A DNA stretch of 49,842 bases from CAYQVO01 sp964421085 (GCA_964421085.1 CAYQVO010000029.1:1-49842); one strand, 5' to 3'; positions 8,363-17,004 are shown, counted from the stretch's first letter. The notes: generated by a model from the letters alone, not told the origin. Numbers and translations: made by a program.

Positions 8363-8500
8363 TGTACTATTATCAGCCGGGTTGCCGGTTATTGCTACAG
8401 GCAAAATTGGCAGTGCGCTCTGTGGAACGGCTGCCCTTTTTCTTCCGGGCGCTCTCTGCAATAGTGTTGGGAAGAGGCGATTTATCGGGAGGAAGAGCGC

Positions 8501-9565
8501 ATGTTTTCCAGAGAATATTCAGGATACCCGCACCGAAGGTGGCATGCGCTCAAAGGTTCCTGGGTTCTTGTGTCTCCGCACAGGACTGCGAGACCCTGGA
8601 GCGGTGCTGTTGAAAAGGCGGCCGGTGAAGACCGTCCCGCTTACGACCTGGGATGTTACCTGTGTCCCGGAAACGAACGAAAGGGCGGGCACAAGAACCC
8701 TGACTACAGGGATGTCTTTGTCTTTGACAACGATTTTCCGGCGCTGCTGCCTGATTCAAAGCCGCCGGCCGCAGGTCCCTCCAGCGGAAGTGAACCGCCG
8801 TTCATCAAGCTTGCGCCTGAAGGAGGTATCTGCAGGGTCATCTGCTTTTCTCCCCGGCACGATCTCACCCTTGCCGAGATGGAACATGGAACATTGCGGA
8901 AGATAATCGACGCATGGGATGAGCAGTATCAGGATCTCATGTCCCGGTCGTCGATTCGGCACGTCATGACATTTGAAAATAAGGGGGAGGTCATGGGGTG
9001 CTCAAATCCGCATCCCCATGGCCAGATCTGGGCGTCTGATTTTCTTCCCAGCATCCCGGCCGCCGCCTGCAGCGAACAGACGGATTATTTCGAAGCTCAT
9101 GCAAGCCCGCTTCTGAGCGACTACACTTCGTGGGAACTCTCTCAGAAGGAGCGGGTTATCTGTGAAAACGATCACTGGCTTGCTGTCGTTCCGTTCTGGG
9201 CCGAGTGGCCTTTCGAATCAATGGTGCTTCCAAAGAGAACCGTTCGCGCGATAAAGGAGCTATCCGGCGAAGAAAGGGATGGATGGGCTTCACTTCTCAA
9301 AGAACTCCTTGTACGGTACGACAACCTCTTCGAGACGTCTTTTCCATATTCGATGGGTATATATCAGGCGCCGAAAGGCGATGAGAAAAGCGAAGCGTTA
9401 TCGCTTTATCAGGTTTTTCTCCCGCCGCTGCTCCGGTCGGCGACAGTGAAGAAGTTCATGGTGGGGTTCGAGCTTGCTGCCGAGGTCCAGAGGGATATTA
9501 CGGCTGAAACTGCCGCCGGAAGGCTTCGCGAGTGCTCCATCGAACATTATAAAAAATGGGCATAG
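8501..9565 (+). CDS. galT: Galactose-1-phosphate uridylyltransferase, structural metal site lost
   Basis: GalT exchanges UMP between UDP-glucose and galactose-1-phosphate (Leloir pathway). The 354-residue product aligns closely with E. coli GalT. The zinc ligands are present (C52, C55, H120, H171), as is the active-site SNPHPHGQ with nucleophile H173 and Q175. All four ligands of the second (Fe/Zn structural) site are replaced: E182 of E. coli is A189, H281 is Y288, H296 is Y303 and H298 is V305. The ATG is preceded by GGGAGGA. The stop is 4 bases before cysK. No galE or galK is nearby, so the substrate could be another hexose-1-phosphate. Confidence 0.9.
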   Translation: MFSREYSGYPHRRWHALKGSWVLVSPHRTARPWSGAVEKAAGEDRPAYDLGCYLCPGNERKGGHKNPDYRDVFVFDNDFPALLPDSKPPAAGPSSGSEPPFIKLAPEGGICRVICFSPRHDLTLAEMEHGTLRKIIDAWDEQYQDLMSRSSIRHVMTFENKGEVMGCSNPHPHGQIWASDFLPSIPAAACSEQTDYFEAHASPLLSDYTSWELSQKERVICENDHWLAVVPFWAEWPFESMVLPKRTVRAIKELSGEERDGWASLLKELLVRYDNLFETSFPYSMGIYQAPKGDEKSEALSLYQVFLPPLLRSATVKKFMVGFELAAEVQRDITAETAAGRLRECSIEHYKKWA

Positions 9566-9569
9566 AGGC

Positions 9570-10505
9570 ATGGCGCGTATATTTTCAAGTGTTGTTGACA
9601 CGATCGGCAATACTCCGCTCGTTCGGATTAACCGGATAGCGGATAAAGCAGGCGCGGATATTTTTGCGAAGCTGGAGTACTTCAATCCGCTTTCAAGCGT
9701 GAAGGATAGAATCGGCGCCGCAATGGTTGACGCGGCTGAGAAGGAAGGACTCCTGAAGCCGGGGTCCGTTATAATTGAGCCGACAAGCGGGAACACCGGA
9801 GTCGGGCTTGCGTTTGTGGCGGCTGCGCGGGGCTACAGGCTCATACTTACAATGCCTGAAACCATGAGCGTTGAAAGGCGTCAGGTGCTGAAAATTCTCG
9901 GCGCTGAGATTGTGCTCACCGAAGGGACGAAGGGAATGAAGGGGGCGATTGAAAAAGCGATGGAACTCGCTTCGGAGCTTCCCGGCAGCCTCGTCCCTCA
10001 GCAGTTCAACAACCCGGCCAACCCTGAAATCCACCGTAAAACCACTGCCGAAGAGATCTGGAGGGACACCGACGGCAGTATCGATATCTTTGTTTCGGGA
10101 ATCGGAACAGGGGGAACCATAACAGGTGTCGGAGAAGTCATTAAGTCCCGGAAGCCCTCTGTGAAAGTGATTGCTGTCGAGCCTTCCGACTCTCCTGTTC
10201 TGTCCGGGGGGCAGCCATCGCCGCATAAAATCCAGGGACTGGGGGCAGGCTTTGTGCCTGCTGTTCTAAACAGGGAGATTCTCGACGAAGTCGTTACCGT
10301 GTCGCAGGCTGATGCAGGAACGATGGCGAAACGTCTTGCCCGCGAAGAGGGCATGTTCGCCGGTATTTCATCGGGCGCCGCCATGTGGGCCGCAGTCGAG
10401 GTCGCAAGGCGAAAGGAAAATGCGGGAAAAAATCTCGTGGTGATACTGCCTGATACGGGAGAACGGTACCTTTCGACCTGGGTGTTCGAGGAATTTGCGA
10501 AATAA
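9570..10505 (+). CDS. cysK: Cysteine synthase A (O-acetylserine sulfhydrylase)
   Basis: A PLP enzyme converting O-acetylserine and sulfide to cysteine. It has 311 residues from the ATG at 9570, the usual CysK length. Visible motifs are the PLP lysine K45 in SSVKDRIG, the substrate loop PTSGNTGVG, and the phosphate-binding GTGGTITG. The start lies 5 bases after the galT stop, and a frame extension into galT was rejected because the family sequence starts at MARIFSSVVDTIGNTPLV. It forms an apparent two-gene unit with galT without an obvious functional link; no cysE is in the window. Confidence 0.95.
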   Translation: MARIFSSVVDTIGNTPLVRINRIADKAGADIFAKLEYFNPLSSVKDRIGAAMVDAAEKEGLLKPGSVIIEPTSGNTGVGLAFVAAARGYRLILTMPETMSVERRQVLKILGAEIVLTEGTKGMKGAIEKAMELASELPGSLVPQQFNNPANPEIHRKTTAEEIWRDTDGSIDIFVSGIGTGGTITGVGEVIKSRKPSVKVIAVEPSDSPVLSGGQPSPHKIQGLGAGFVPAVLNREILDEVVTVSQADAGTMAKRLAREEGMFAGISSGAAMWAAVEVARRKENAGKNLVVILPDTGERYLSTWVFEEFAK

Positions 10506-10570
10506 TCGCGCTGTCGCGCAACAGAGAGACTGCCACGGGCTTGATTCTCAGCAGTTGTGTGAATGCAGAG

Positions 10571-10585
10571 CAGGGGAGCGCCCTG
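10571..10585. terminator. Weak hairpin between convergent cysK and carbonic anhydrase-like genes
   Basis: CAGGG (10571-10575) pairs with CCCTG (10581-10585) around a 5-base loop in the 105-base convergent gap. There is no T-run on either strand, so termination by this structure is uncertain. Confidence 0.2.
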
Positions 10586-10610
10586 GCACCTATAAGGTCT
10601 TCGGAAGTCG

Positions 10611-11159
10611 TCATCGGGAGCACGCATCAGGCCCGCGGCAATCTCCCTGAAACGCGCCCCTGTAATACCCGCACAACTCCAGATACGCTGCTGAGGATCT
10701 CAGGATCTCTTCCTGCTCATCAGCTTTCAGCCACCGCACCACTTTTGCGGGGCTCCCAAGAGCAAGACTTCCTGAAGGTATCACGGTTCCCTTTGTGACA
10801 AGCAAGTTCGCTCCGATGATGCAGCCCGGTTCTATTATCGCATTATCGAGAATCACTGAGCCCATTCCTATTATGCATCTGTCCTTCACTTCGCATCCGT
10901 GAAGTGTCACCTCATGTCCGACAGTGACATCGCTTCCAACTGTGCAGGGACTTCCGTGAGACGTATGGCATGTGCAGTGTTCCTGAAGGTTGGTGCCTCT
11001 GCCGATTCTCACAGGTTCAATGTCGCCTCTGAGCACGCAGCCGAAATAGACGGAGACATCATCTTCAAGAACAACATCGCCGATTATCCAGGCATCAGGC
11101 GCAATGAAAACAGTTTGATTGTACTTCGGCTTCAGGTCACGAAAGGGTATTGAGGGCAT
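10611..11159 (-). CDS. Gamma-carbonic anhydrase-like hexapeptide-repeat protein
   Basis: A left-handed beta-helix protein of the gamma-carbonic anhydrase/YrdA/PaaY group, 182 residues from the ATG at 11159 (an in-frame TTG at 11195 is possible; neither has a clear Shine-Dalgarno). Hexapeptide turns recur (IGDVVLEDDVSV, VGSDVTVGHEVTLHGC, IGMGSVILDNAIIEPGCIIGANLLV). The metal-binding His set is present: one in the CTCHTSHG region and two in GHEVTLHGC. Many homologues are not active anhydrases, so the activity is unproven. It is downstream of pdhB on the same strand and converges with cysK. Confidence 0.85.
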   Translation of the reverse strand: MPSIPFRDLKPKYNQTVFIAPDAWIIGDVVLEDDVSVYFGCVLRGDIEPVRIGRGTNLQEHCTCHTSHGSPCTVGSDVTVGHEVTLHGCEVKDRCIIGMGSVILDNAIIEPGCIIGANLLVTKGTVIPSGSLALGSPAKVVRWLKADEQEEILRSSAAYLELCGYYRGAFQGDCRGPDACSR

Positions 11160-11212
11160 GGTGGAGAGGATAGCCCCGGGATTGAAGATGCACAAGAGAA
11201 GGCCGTTTTAAA

Positions 11213-12190
11213 CTACTCCAGCACCTTCCGCGCTTCCGCAACACACCTCTCCTTCGACGGCAGGATCAGATTCTCCAGCGGCTTTGAATAGGGCAGGGGG
11301 ATCGGAAGAGAGGAGACAAGGCCGACCGGGGCGTCGAGATAATCAAAAGCCCGGCTCTGAATAAAATGCCCGAGGAAAGAACCATAACTCGCCATCTCGT
11401 GCTGTTCCTGAATGATAAGAACGCGGTTGGTCTTCATTACGGAATCGAGAACTGCCTCTTCATCGAGGGGCTTCAGAGTCCGGAGATCAATCACATCAGC
11501 TCCGGCTCCTTCCTGAGACAAGGCTTCTGCAACCTGAAGAGCCAGGAAAACATTTTTCGACCAGGATATGATGGTGAGATCCTTTCCCTCATGTTTGAGA
11601 TCCGCTTTTCCAATCGGGATCAGATACTCCTCCTCGGGCACTGGACCTTTCAGGCTGTATGTAAGCTCTGACTCGAAAAAGCACACAGGGTTGTCATCAC
11701 GTATGGCGCTTTTGAGAAGTCCCTTCATGTCATAAGGGGTAGATGGAGCTATTGTGATCAGTCCCGGCATGTATGAGTAAATCTGTTCGAGAGAATTTGC
11801 ATGCTGAGCGGCGAGCTGATAGGCAGCTCCGTTTGCACCTCTGAATACTATCGGCAGCGCAAGCCGGCCGCCTGACATCAGCCTTGCTTTCGCAGCGGTA
11901 TTCACAATCTGGTCGATTGCAATAAATGAAAAGTTGTACGTCATGAACTCCACAATCGGCCTCAGGCCCGCCATTGCGGCTCCGATGCCCAGTCCCGCGA
12001 AACCGTTTTCCGCAATCGGCGCGTCAATTATGCGGGACGGCCCGAATTCGTCGAGCATGCCGCGTGACGTTTTGTACGCACCGTTATATGCGCCCACTTC
12101 TTCACCGACAAGGAAGACACGCTCGTCTCTGCGCATCTCTTCCGCCATGGCTTCTCTCAGGGCGTCCCGTATGGCAATTTCACGCGTCAT
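11213..12190 (-). CDS. pdhB: Pyruvate (2-oxoacid) dehydrogenase E1 component, beta subunit
   Basis: A transketolase-like beta subunit of the E1 component of a thiamine-diphosphate 2-oxoacid dehydrogenase complex (325 residues, normal length). Diagnostic stretches are EMRRDERVFLVGEEVG, the RIIDAPIAENGFAGLGIGAA segment with the TPP-activating Glu, RPIVEFMTYNF, and the C-terminal DLRTLKPLD. It lies 15 bases downstream of the alpha-subunit gene on the same strand, giving a heterotetrameric E1. No E2 or E3 genes are in the window. Acetoin dehydrogenase E1 beta has the same fold and cannot be excluded without context. Confidence 0.92.
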   Translation of the reverse strand: MTREIAIRDALREAMAEEMRRDERVFLVGEEVGAYNGAYKTSRGMLDEFGPSRIIDAPIAENGFAGLGIGAAMAGLRPIVEFMTYNFSFIAIDQIVNTAAKARLMSGGRLALPIVFRGANGAAYQLAAQHANSLEQIYSYMPGLITIAPSTPYDMKGLLKSAIRDDNPVCFFESELTYSLKGPVPEEEYLIPIGKADLKHEGKDLTIISWSKNVFLALQVAEALSQEGAGADVIDLRTLKPLDEEAVLDSVMKTNRVLIIQEQHEMASYGSFLGHFIQSRAFDYLDAPVGLVSSLPIPLPYSKPLENLILPSKERCVAEARKVLE

Positions 12191-12205
12191 CTTCCTCTTT
12201 GCTGC

Positions 12206-13153
12206 TCAAACATAGACAAAATCACTCAATGAATCCGGAGAGGGAAAGGGAGCCTGCTCGGCGAACTCGACCGCATCCTTCATCTCATTCTCGACCTCGG
12301 TGTCTATCCGCTCTCTTTCCGCCTGCATTCCGAGCGCATCGAGTTTCTCGCGGAGACTCTTTATCGGGTCCCGCTCCTGCCAGTGCTCGAGATCTTCTTT
12401 TGTGCGGTATTTAGCGGGGTCTGCCATTGAATGTCCGCGGTAACGGTATGTTCGGGCTTCTATGAGCGTCGGCTGTCTTTTCTCTCTGGCGCGTTTGACC
12501 GCCTGGTAAATGGAGGCTCTGACTGCAAATACGTCATGACCGTCCACTGTATCGCGGGCAATCGCATATCCCATCGCTCTTACAGAAAGATCATCGAGAG
12601 GGAAGGTCTTGTTGAGAGGCGTTCCCATGGCGAAATAGTTGTTTTCAATTATGACGACGAGAGGAAGTTCCCAGAGCGATGCAAGAGAGAGTCCTTCGTG
12701 AAAAGGGCCAATATTGATTGCGCCGTCACCCAGAAAGCATGCGGTAACTCCGTCGCCGCCTGCGTGTTTCTGGGCGAATGCAAGTCCGGCTGCCAGAGGT
12801 ACGTGAGCTCCCACAATCCCCCATCCGCCCATGAAATTCCGCGCGGTATTGAAGAAATGCATCGATCCGCCCCGTCCTCGGCTGCATCCGGCATCCTTGC
12901 CCATCAGTTCAGCAAGCCCTTCCCGGCACGTTCCACCCCGGGCCAGATAGTGTCCGTGGCATCTGTAGGCAGTAATGACATAATCCTGCGGCTCGAGAAC
13001 GCTCATGGCGCCGACCGCTACGGCTTCCTGACCTATATAGAGGTGAAGAAAGCCGCCGATCTTTCGTTCGGTGTAGAGCCGCGCCGATTCTTCCTCAAAG
13101 AGCCGTATGCGAAGCATGCTCCGGTATAGATCTGCGAGCAATTCCTGATCCAT
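12206..13153 (-). CDS. pdhA: Pyruvate (2-oxoacid) dehydrogenase E1 component, alpha subunit
   Basis: The thiamine-diphosphate-binding alpha subunit partner of pdhB, decarboxylating pyruvate or a related 2-oxoacid and transferring the acyl group to lipoyl-E2. The TPP motif GDGAINIG...ENNYFAMGT (GDG-x-NN) is intact, as are GGSMHFF and the phosphorylation-loop-like YRYRGHSMADP segment. ATG at 13153 (MDQELLADLYRSM) is chosen over a TTG at 13165, giving 315 residues. It is first of a two-gene unit, with the gamma-carbonic-anhydrase-like gene behind. It diverges from the unknown secreted protein gene. Confidence 0.93.
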   Translation of the reverse strand: MDQELLADLYRSMLRIRLFEEESARLYTERKIGGFLHLYIGQEAVAVGAMSVLEPQDYVITAYRCHGHYLARGGTCREGLAELMGKDAGCSRGRGGSMHFFNTARNFMGGWGIVGAHVPLAAGLAFAQKHAGGDGVTACFLGDGAINIGPFHEGLSLASLWELPLVVIIENNYFAMGTPLNKTFPLDDLSVRAMGYAIARDTVDGHDVFAVRASIYQAVKRAREKRQPTLIEARTYRYRGHSMADPAKYRTKEDLEHWQERDPIKSLREKLDALGMQAERERIDTEVENEMKDAVEFAEQAPFPSPDSLSDFVYV

Positions 13154-13226
13154 AGGGCTGATCAATAGCTTATGTACGCCCGGAGTGAAAGCATCTTAAT
13201 CATGCAGCAGATTTCCTGCGTTTTTT

Positions 13227-13239
13227 GTGTTGTGAACAC
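13227..13239. promoter_or_regulatory. Operator-like inverted repeat GTGTT-GTG-AACAC
   Basis: A perfect 5+5 inverted repeat with a 3-base centre lies in the divergent region between pdhA and the unknown secreted protein gene. It overlaps a loose -35-like TTGTGA (13230-13235) whose possible -10 is CATACT (13252-13257). No second copy was found near other genes in this window. Confidence 0.3.
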
Positions 13240-13299
13240 GGATATCTGTCGCATACTAAAGGAACGGAATCGCGGCTGAAACAGCGGTAATAGTGTGCA

Positions 13300-14760
13300 A
13301 TGTCACGAAAAGCAAGTCTTCTCCTCATCCTTTCTGCGGTTATTTCCGCATGGTTCATTCTGAGGCCCGGTGAAGACCGGGACAGCCAGGATGCAGTAGT
13401 ACGCCTGGGAAATCAGGTTCAACAGGAACGGTTTCTGAAGAACCGGGATAATCCTGATGATAAAAGTGCCGGGCCATTCATTCAGCCTGGTGAAATTCCG
13501 GAAAACGCCTGGGACGGGGAGAATGAGGACGGAGATGAAGATTATGAGATAATCAACGAAGGACTTGCGAAGCAGTTCGTTTTTGCAACACCGGGTTCTG
13601 CTTCGTCTTCAGGCCCTGTCGCCACACTTGTCGCGCCGGAACGCGGGCACTCGTCGACGAATTCGCCGTCGAAACGCACTGTTGATGACGATGGAAACCC
13701 GGCAGAGCCCGATCCTCCGGAGCTTGAGGCTCTCGAGGAACTGAGCCGCCTTTCAGGATCGGAGAGAGGGAGGACATCTTTAATCGGAGGAGCCAGAGTG
13801 AGGAGAGACTCGGGTTCTCCATCGGAACTGGAAGGGGAGGAGACAACAACCTCCGACGAAGAGGAAGACGATGAAATCCTTCCAAGAGTAGGAGGTCAGG
13901 CGCGAGGATTCACCATCCTCGCTCTTATGCATCCGGACGCCAGGGAGAGCGTTGAAAAGCAGATTGAGATCATGATCCGCTCTCAAGTGCGGAACCTCTA
14001 TATAGGGTTCCTGGTAGACGGCACTTTTTCCACTGATTTCGAATATGCATCGACTGTGGTTCAGCGTCTGAGTTCTGACGGCCGGAGCCTGATGCTTCAG
14101 CTTTATTTTCTGAATGGTCCCACCATGCGCCGCTTCGAAACTACTCCGATTGAGGCCCCGTTCACCAGCATGGATCCGCTGCTTTTCCGGGCGATTCTGA
14201 TGGCGGATCCTGCGGCGCTCAGAACTGAAATAAGACGGATTATCGAAGCAGCAAAGCCTCTATTTGTGCAGAACAGATATGCCGGGCCTGAAAACCAGAA
14301 CCTTGCGTGTGTAATGCTCGAGGACAATCTGGATGTAGCTTCGTACCGCGTTCTTCGTTCGATGATTTCTTCTTCTCTTGGGGACCTGGCGACCTTTGTC
14401 CGCAATCCGTGTCCGGGCTGTTACAAAGGAAATGACGAAGATCCTGACGGTGATATACTTGAAACTCACGCTCCTGAGCGGCTCGCGCAGTTGAGAGCGG
14501 GTGACGGGCTCACCTTTGACGGGTCGGGCTACAGTTATCCCGGCGAATCAGATGGGGGAACTCTCTCAATCGACGAGGTTAAGCGTTATCTGGAACAGGC
14601 AGCGTCGCGAAAGATAAGATATGTGGGCCTGTGGCGCGCCGACCGCCAGGGGCTTGGAGATCAATCGATGCACCCTGATGAGCGTGTTTACGCTGTCCCC
14701 ACTGAAGCTCAGGCTGAGTATGATATCGAAGTTCTGAGGACGGGGTTGAATCAGGAGTGA
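13300..14760 (+). CDS. Exported or membrane-anchored protein of unknown function with acidic linker
   Basis: Not recognised. The 486-residue product has an N-terminal hydrophobic stretch (about 5-20) that reads as signal peptide or anchor. A long low-complexity acidic region follows (about 25-195; Asp/Glu/Ser/Pro-rich, such as NEDGDEDYE and SDEEEDDE). A globular C-terminal domain (about 200-480) begins with FTILALMHPDA. Alternating hydrophobic strands and helices in it (VRNLYIGFLV, SLMLQLYFLNGP, LACVMLEDN, IRYVGLWRADRQG) resemble a TIM-barrel rhythm seen in some glycosidase-like proteins, but no catalytic motif can be named. There are four Cys, three in NPCPGCYKG plus one in LACVML. It stands alone between divergent pdhA and convergent neighbours. 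Confidence 0.7.
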   Translation: MSRKASLLLILSAVISAWFILRPGEDRDSQDAVVRLGNQVQQERFLKNRDNPDDKSAGPFIQPGEIPENAWDGENEDGDEDYEIINEGLAKQFVFATPGSASSSGPVATLVAPERGHSSTNSPSKRTVDDDGNPAEPDPPELEALEELSRLSGSERGRTSLIGGARVRRDSGSPSELEGEETTTSDEEEDDEILPRVGGQARGFTILALMHPDARESVEKQIEIMIRSQVRNLYIGFLVDGTFSTDFEYASTVVQRLSSDGRSLMLQLYFLNGPTMRRFETTPIEAPFTSMDPLLFRAILMADPAALRTEIRRIIEAAKPLFVQNRYAGPENQNLACVMLEDNLDVASYRVLRSMISSSLGDLATFVRNPCPGCYKGNDEDPDGDILETHAPERLAQLRAGDGLTFDGSGYSYPGESDGGTLSIDEVKRYLEQAASRKIRYVGLWRADRQGLGDQSMHPDERVYAVPTEAQAEYDIEVLRTGLNQE

Positions 14761-14818
14761 CTGGCGGGAGTGACGAGGCCGCTGCGAGTGCGCCGCGACA
14801 TGTGAGAGAATTCGCCGG

Positions 14819-15613
14819 TCACTTCGATATCACCCTTACTGGTCTTGACGCATGTTCGTTTTCGATCTGTCTCCTGAACTGCTTCATCGGCGAACGCCCC
14901 TGGGCCCGGAGTTCCTGCAGATCCCGAAGAATCCTCCGTTCCATCTTCTCGCGCACCCGTTCCGTCACGCCGCGGTGATACTCGTCAGGCTTGAAATGCT
15001 TCGGAAACGGCGCCTCGGGAAAAATATGCTCAATCAGATCGAAATAAACCTCCTCGCCGGTGCGGGTCATTTCCCTGAGCGGTTCGCACATCTCCTTCAG
15101 ACGCTGCCAGCTTCGCCTTGTCGAAAATCTGCACTTGGTCAGGAACGCGACAAGGTTCAGCTGATCCATTATGTCGATGACGGAAAGCGAGATAGCAACC
15201 CGGTTCCGGACCTCTTCACGGGAGGTCCTTGTCTCGAAGGAGAAATCGACCACCTCTTCCAGCTGTTCCGATGAATAGGGCTCGAGCAGAAAGGCGTCAA
15301 GTCCAAGCGCATGCTTGAGCCTGATTGAGGCTTCGGAATTTTCATTGCTGTTGAGAATCATGATGTATGTCGAGTAACGCCCCGCACGAGTTTCTTTGCA
15401 CTTGCGGACAAACGACATGACCTCTCTGTCTTTCAGGCGCTGGGAAACAAAAATGACATCGTAGAACGCGCCAAGCGCAATTTTTTTCCAGCTGTCGTCG
15501 AGAGAGGCCGCCATCTCGACAGTGCCGAACGTCCCTGCGTCGGAAAGGGCGTAATTTACGCGGCTCCGCGCGCCGCTCTCAGGTTCAATGGCGAGGACGT
15601 CAAGCTTGCTCAT
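14819..15613 (-). CDS. Pseudo-receiver (degenerate response regulator) protein
   Basis: A 264-residue protein whose first 120 residues look like a CheY-type receiver fold (KLDVLAIEPESGARSRVNYAL, YDVIFVSQRLKD, YIMILNS, LDAFLLEPYSSEQLEEVV). The phosphorylation site is lost: the acceptor Asp position is Ser57, one acidic-pocket position is Pro11, and the switch Lys position is Glu111. It probably signals by protein contact, not phosphotransfer. The C-terminal half (about 125-264) is predicted helical and charged, with no recognised output domain or clear helix-turn-helix. It converges with the unknown secreted protein gene and is transcribed leftward, as is rlmI upstream of it (95 bases apart). 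Confidence 0.7.
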   Translation of the reverse strand: MSKLDVLAIEPESGARSRVNYALSDAGTFGTVEMAASLDDSWKKIALGAFYDVIFVSQRLKDREVMSFVRKCKETRAGRYSTYIMILNSNENSEASIRLKHALGLDAFLLEPYSSEQLEEVVDFSFETRTSREEVRNRVAISLSVIDIMDQLNLVAFLTKCRFSTRRSWQRLKEMCEPLREMTRTGEEVYFDLIEHIFPEAPFPKHFKPDEYHRGVTERVREKMERRILRDLQELRAQGRSPMKQFRRQIENEHASRPVRVISK

Positions 15614-15708
15614 GCTGTCTCGTTAACAATATCAGGGTCGGCACGAAGCGCACAAAGCATTAAAAACGGGTGCATAAAATTTCCGTAAGAACGGGCGTCG
15701 CGCAGTGA

Positions 15709-16884
15709 TCAGACGCCCCTTTGTGCGACCTGAACTGCCAGGCCCTTGAGGTACTCTCCCTCCGGATGCACAATACTCGTCGGGTGACATGACGCCTGAG
15801 CAAGCCTCTTGAGGATTCGCGCGTCTTTCCCCGATTCCATCGCAGAGGCCCTGACTACATCTTCAAAATCATTTCTGGAGAGAAGCTGGGAACAGGAAAA
15901 CGTAAACAGGATTCCGCCTGGATTCAGGCGGGCAATCGCGGAAGAATTAATCGAACGATAACCGTTTATACCTCCTTTAAGCGCTCCCCGGTGCTTTATG
16001 AAAGCAGGCGGGTCAATCACTATCACATCGTACGTTTCGCTCATATCCTTCAGATATTTCAGACAGTCTGCGGCGACAGTTGAGTGGTTGCTCTGGCCGC
16101 AGCCGAAGTTGATTTCGACGTTCTTTCCGGCCAGTTCCAGCGCCCTGCTGGAACTGTCTACCGACATGACGCAGGACGCGCCGCCGGCGAGCGCATAGAC
16201 GGAGAAAGCTCCTGTATAGCAGAAGGAATTCAACACTTTCTTCCCTGCGGTCATCGACCTGAGAAGTTTTCTGTTTTCCCTTTGATCCAGATAGAAACCG
16301 GTTTTCTGGCCCTGTTCCCAGTCGACGATGAACTTCAGCCCATTTTCGCGGATTTCAGCCCTGGCGCTTTTTTGCCCATATAAATATCTGCCCTCGCTCT
16401 TTTCGATCAGAGGCTTCGCGTAAACGGACTCAAGTGCAGGTCCGTAAAGTTCTCTCAGAGTCTCCGTAATAACATCCGCAAGTCTTTCCATCCCTGCTGA
16501 ATGACACTGCAGCACAGCTGTGCTGCCGTAGATGTCGGTTATGAGTCCGGGAAGAAAATCGCCTTCGCCGTGCACAAGACGGTACGCATCCGTGTCATGT
16601 CTGTCGACGAGGCCGAGGTTCTTACGGAGCAGAAACGCCTCCCTGACTTTTGCGGCAATGAAGGCTTTCTCATCTTCGATTACGCCGTATTTGAGCACTT
16701 TTACGGCAATGCCGCCCCTCTGATAATGCCCGTAACAAACAGGACACCCATCAAACTGGACAACCTTCACCAGCGCTCCTTCAGGGATATCCTTCCGGGT
16801 GTCCTCGATTGCGCCGGAAAATATCCACGGATGCCGCGATGTTAAGGCGATCTCTTTGCCTTTCTTCAACTTGACCTGGTACAT
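15709..16884 (-). CDS. rlmI: RlmI-like 23S rRNA (cytosine-5) methyltransferase
   Basis: A class I SAM-dependent RNA methyltransferase of the RlmI/YccW group. RlmI methylates C1962 of 23S rRNA in E. coli; equivalence here is inferred. The 391-residue product has an N-terminal PUA domain (about 1-75; LTSRHPWIFSGAI), an EEHD-like middle (LPGLITDIYG) and a Rossmann domain with KTGFYLDQRENR, VLNSFCYTGAFSVYAL, VIDPPAF and SCSQLL; the Cys of the last motif is the family's catalytic candidate. It diverges from the ribosomal cluster, and a terminator-like hairpin sits about 30 bases before its start. Confidence 0.9.
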   Translation of the reverse strand: MYQVKLKKGKEIALTSRHPWIFSGAIEDTRKDIPEGALVKVVQFDGCPVCYGHYQRGGIAVKVLKYGVIEDEKAFIAAKVREAFLLRKNLGLVDRHDTDAYRLVHGEGDFLPGLITDIYGSTAVLQCHSAGMERLADVITETLRELYGPALESVYAKPLIEKSEGRYLYGQKSARAEIRENGLKFIVDWEQGQKTGFYLDQRENRKLLRSMTAGKKVLNSFCYTGAFSVYALAGGASCVMSVDSSSRALELAGKNVEINFGCGQSNHSTVAADCLKYLKDMSETYDVIVIDPPAFIKHRGALKGGINGYRSINSSAIARLNPGGILFTFSCSQLLSRNDFEDVVRASAMESGKDARILKRLAQASCHPTSIVHPEGEYLKGLAVQVAQRGV

Positions 16885-16911
16885 GGCAACCTATCCTGGT
16901 CCAGGAACAGG

Positions 16912-16935
16912 AAAAAGACCAGGAGGCCAGGTCTT
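16912..16935 (-). terminator. Terminator-like hairpin in the rlmI leader (minus strand)
   Basis: On the minus strand AAGACC (16935-16930) pairs with GGTCTT (16920-16915) around a 9-base loop and runs directly into a T5 tract (16916-16912). Its position 28-51 bases before the rlmI start suggests an attenuator or a block to leftward transcription from the ribosomal promoter region. Confidence 0.45.
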
Positions 16936-16974
16936 CTCTTCTTCATCCCGGCCCCCTTTCTTTCCCCCGATTGC

Positions 16975-17004
16975 TTGACATTCTCAGCGGTTACGTGCTA
17001 CCTA
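16975..17004 (+). promoter_or_regulatory. Possible promoter of the ribosomal cluster
   Basis: TTGACA at 16975-16980 is a perfect -35 hexamer. The best -10 after 18 bases is TACCTA (16999-17004), which is poor. It lies about 440 bases before rpsL. Confidence 0.25.

Noticed and set aside
14757..14978. Plus-strand frame starting at the stop of the unknown secreted protein gene (ATGA-type overlap)
   Set aside because: It lies opposite the pseudo-receiver gene, whose sequence is clearly protein-like; the 73-residue product is Arg/Ser-rich and unrecognised.
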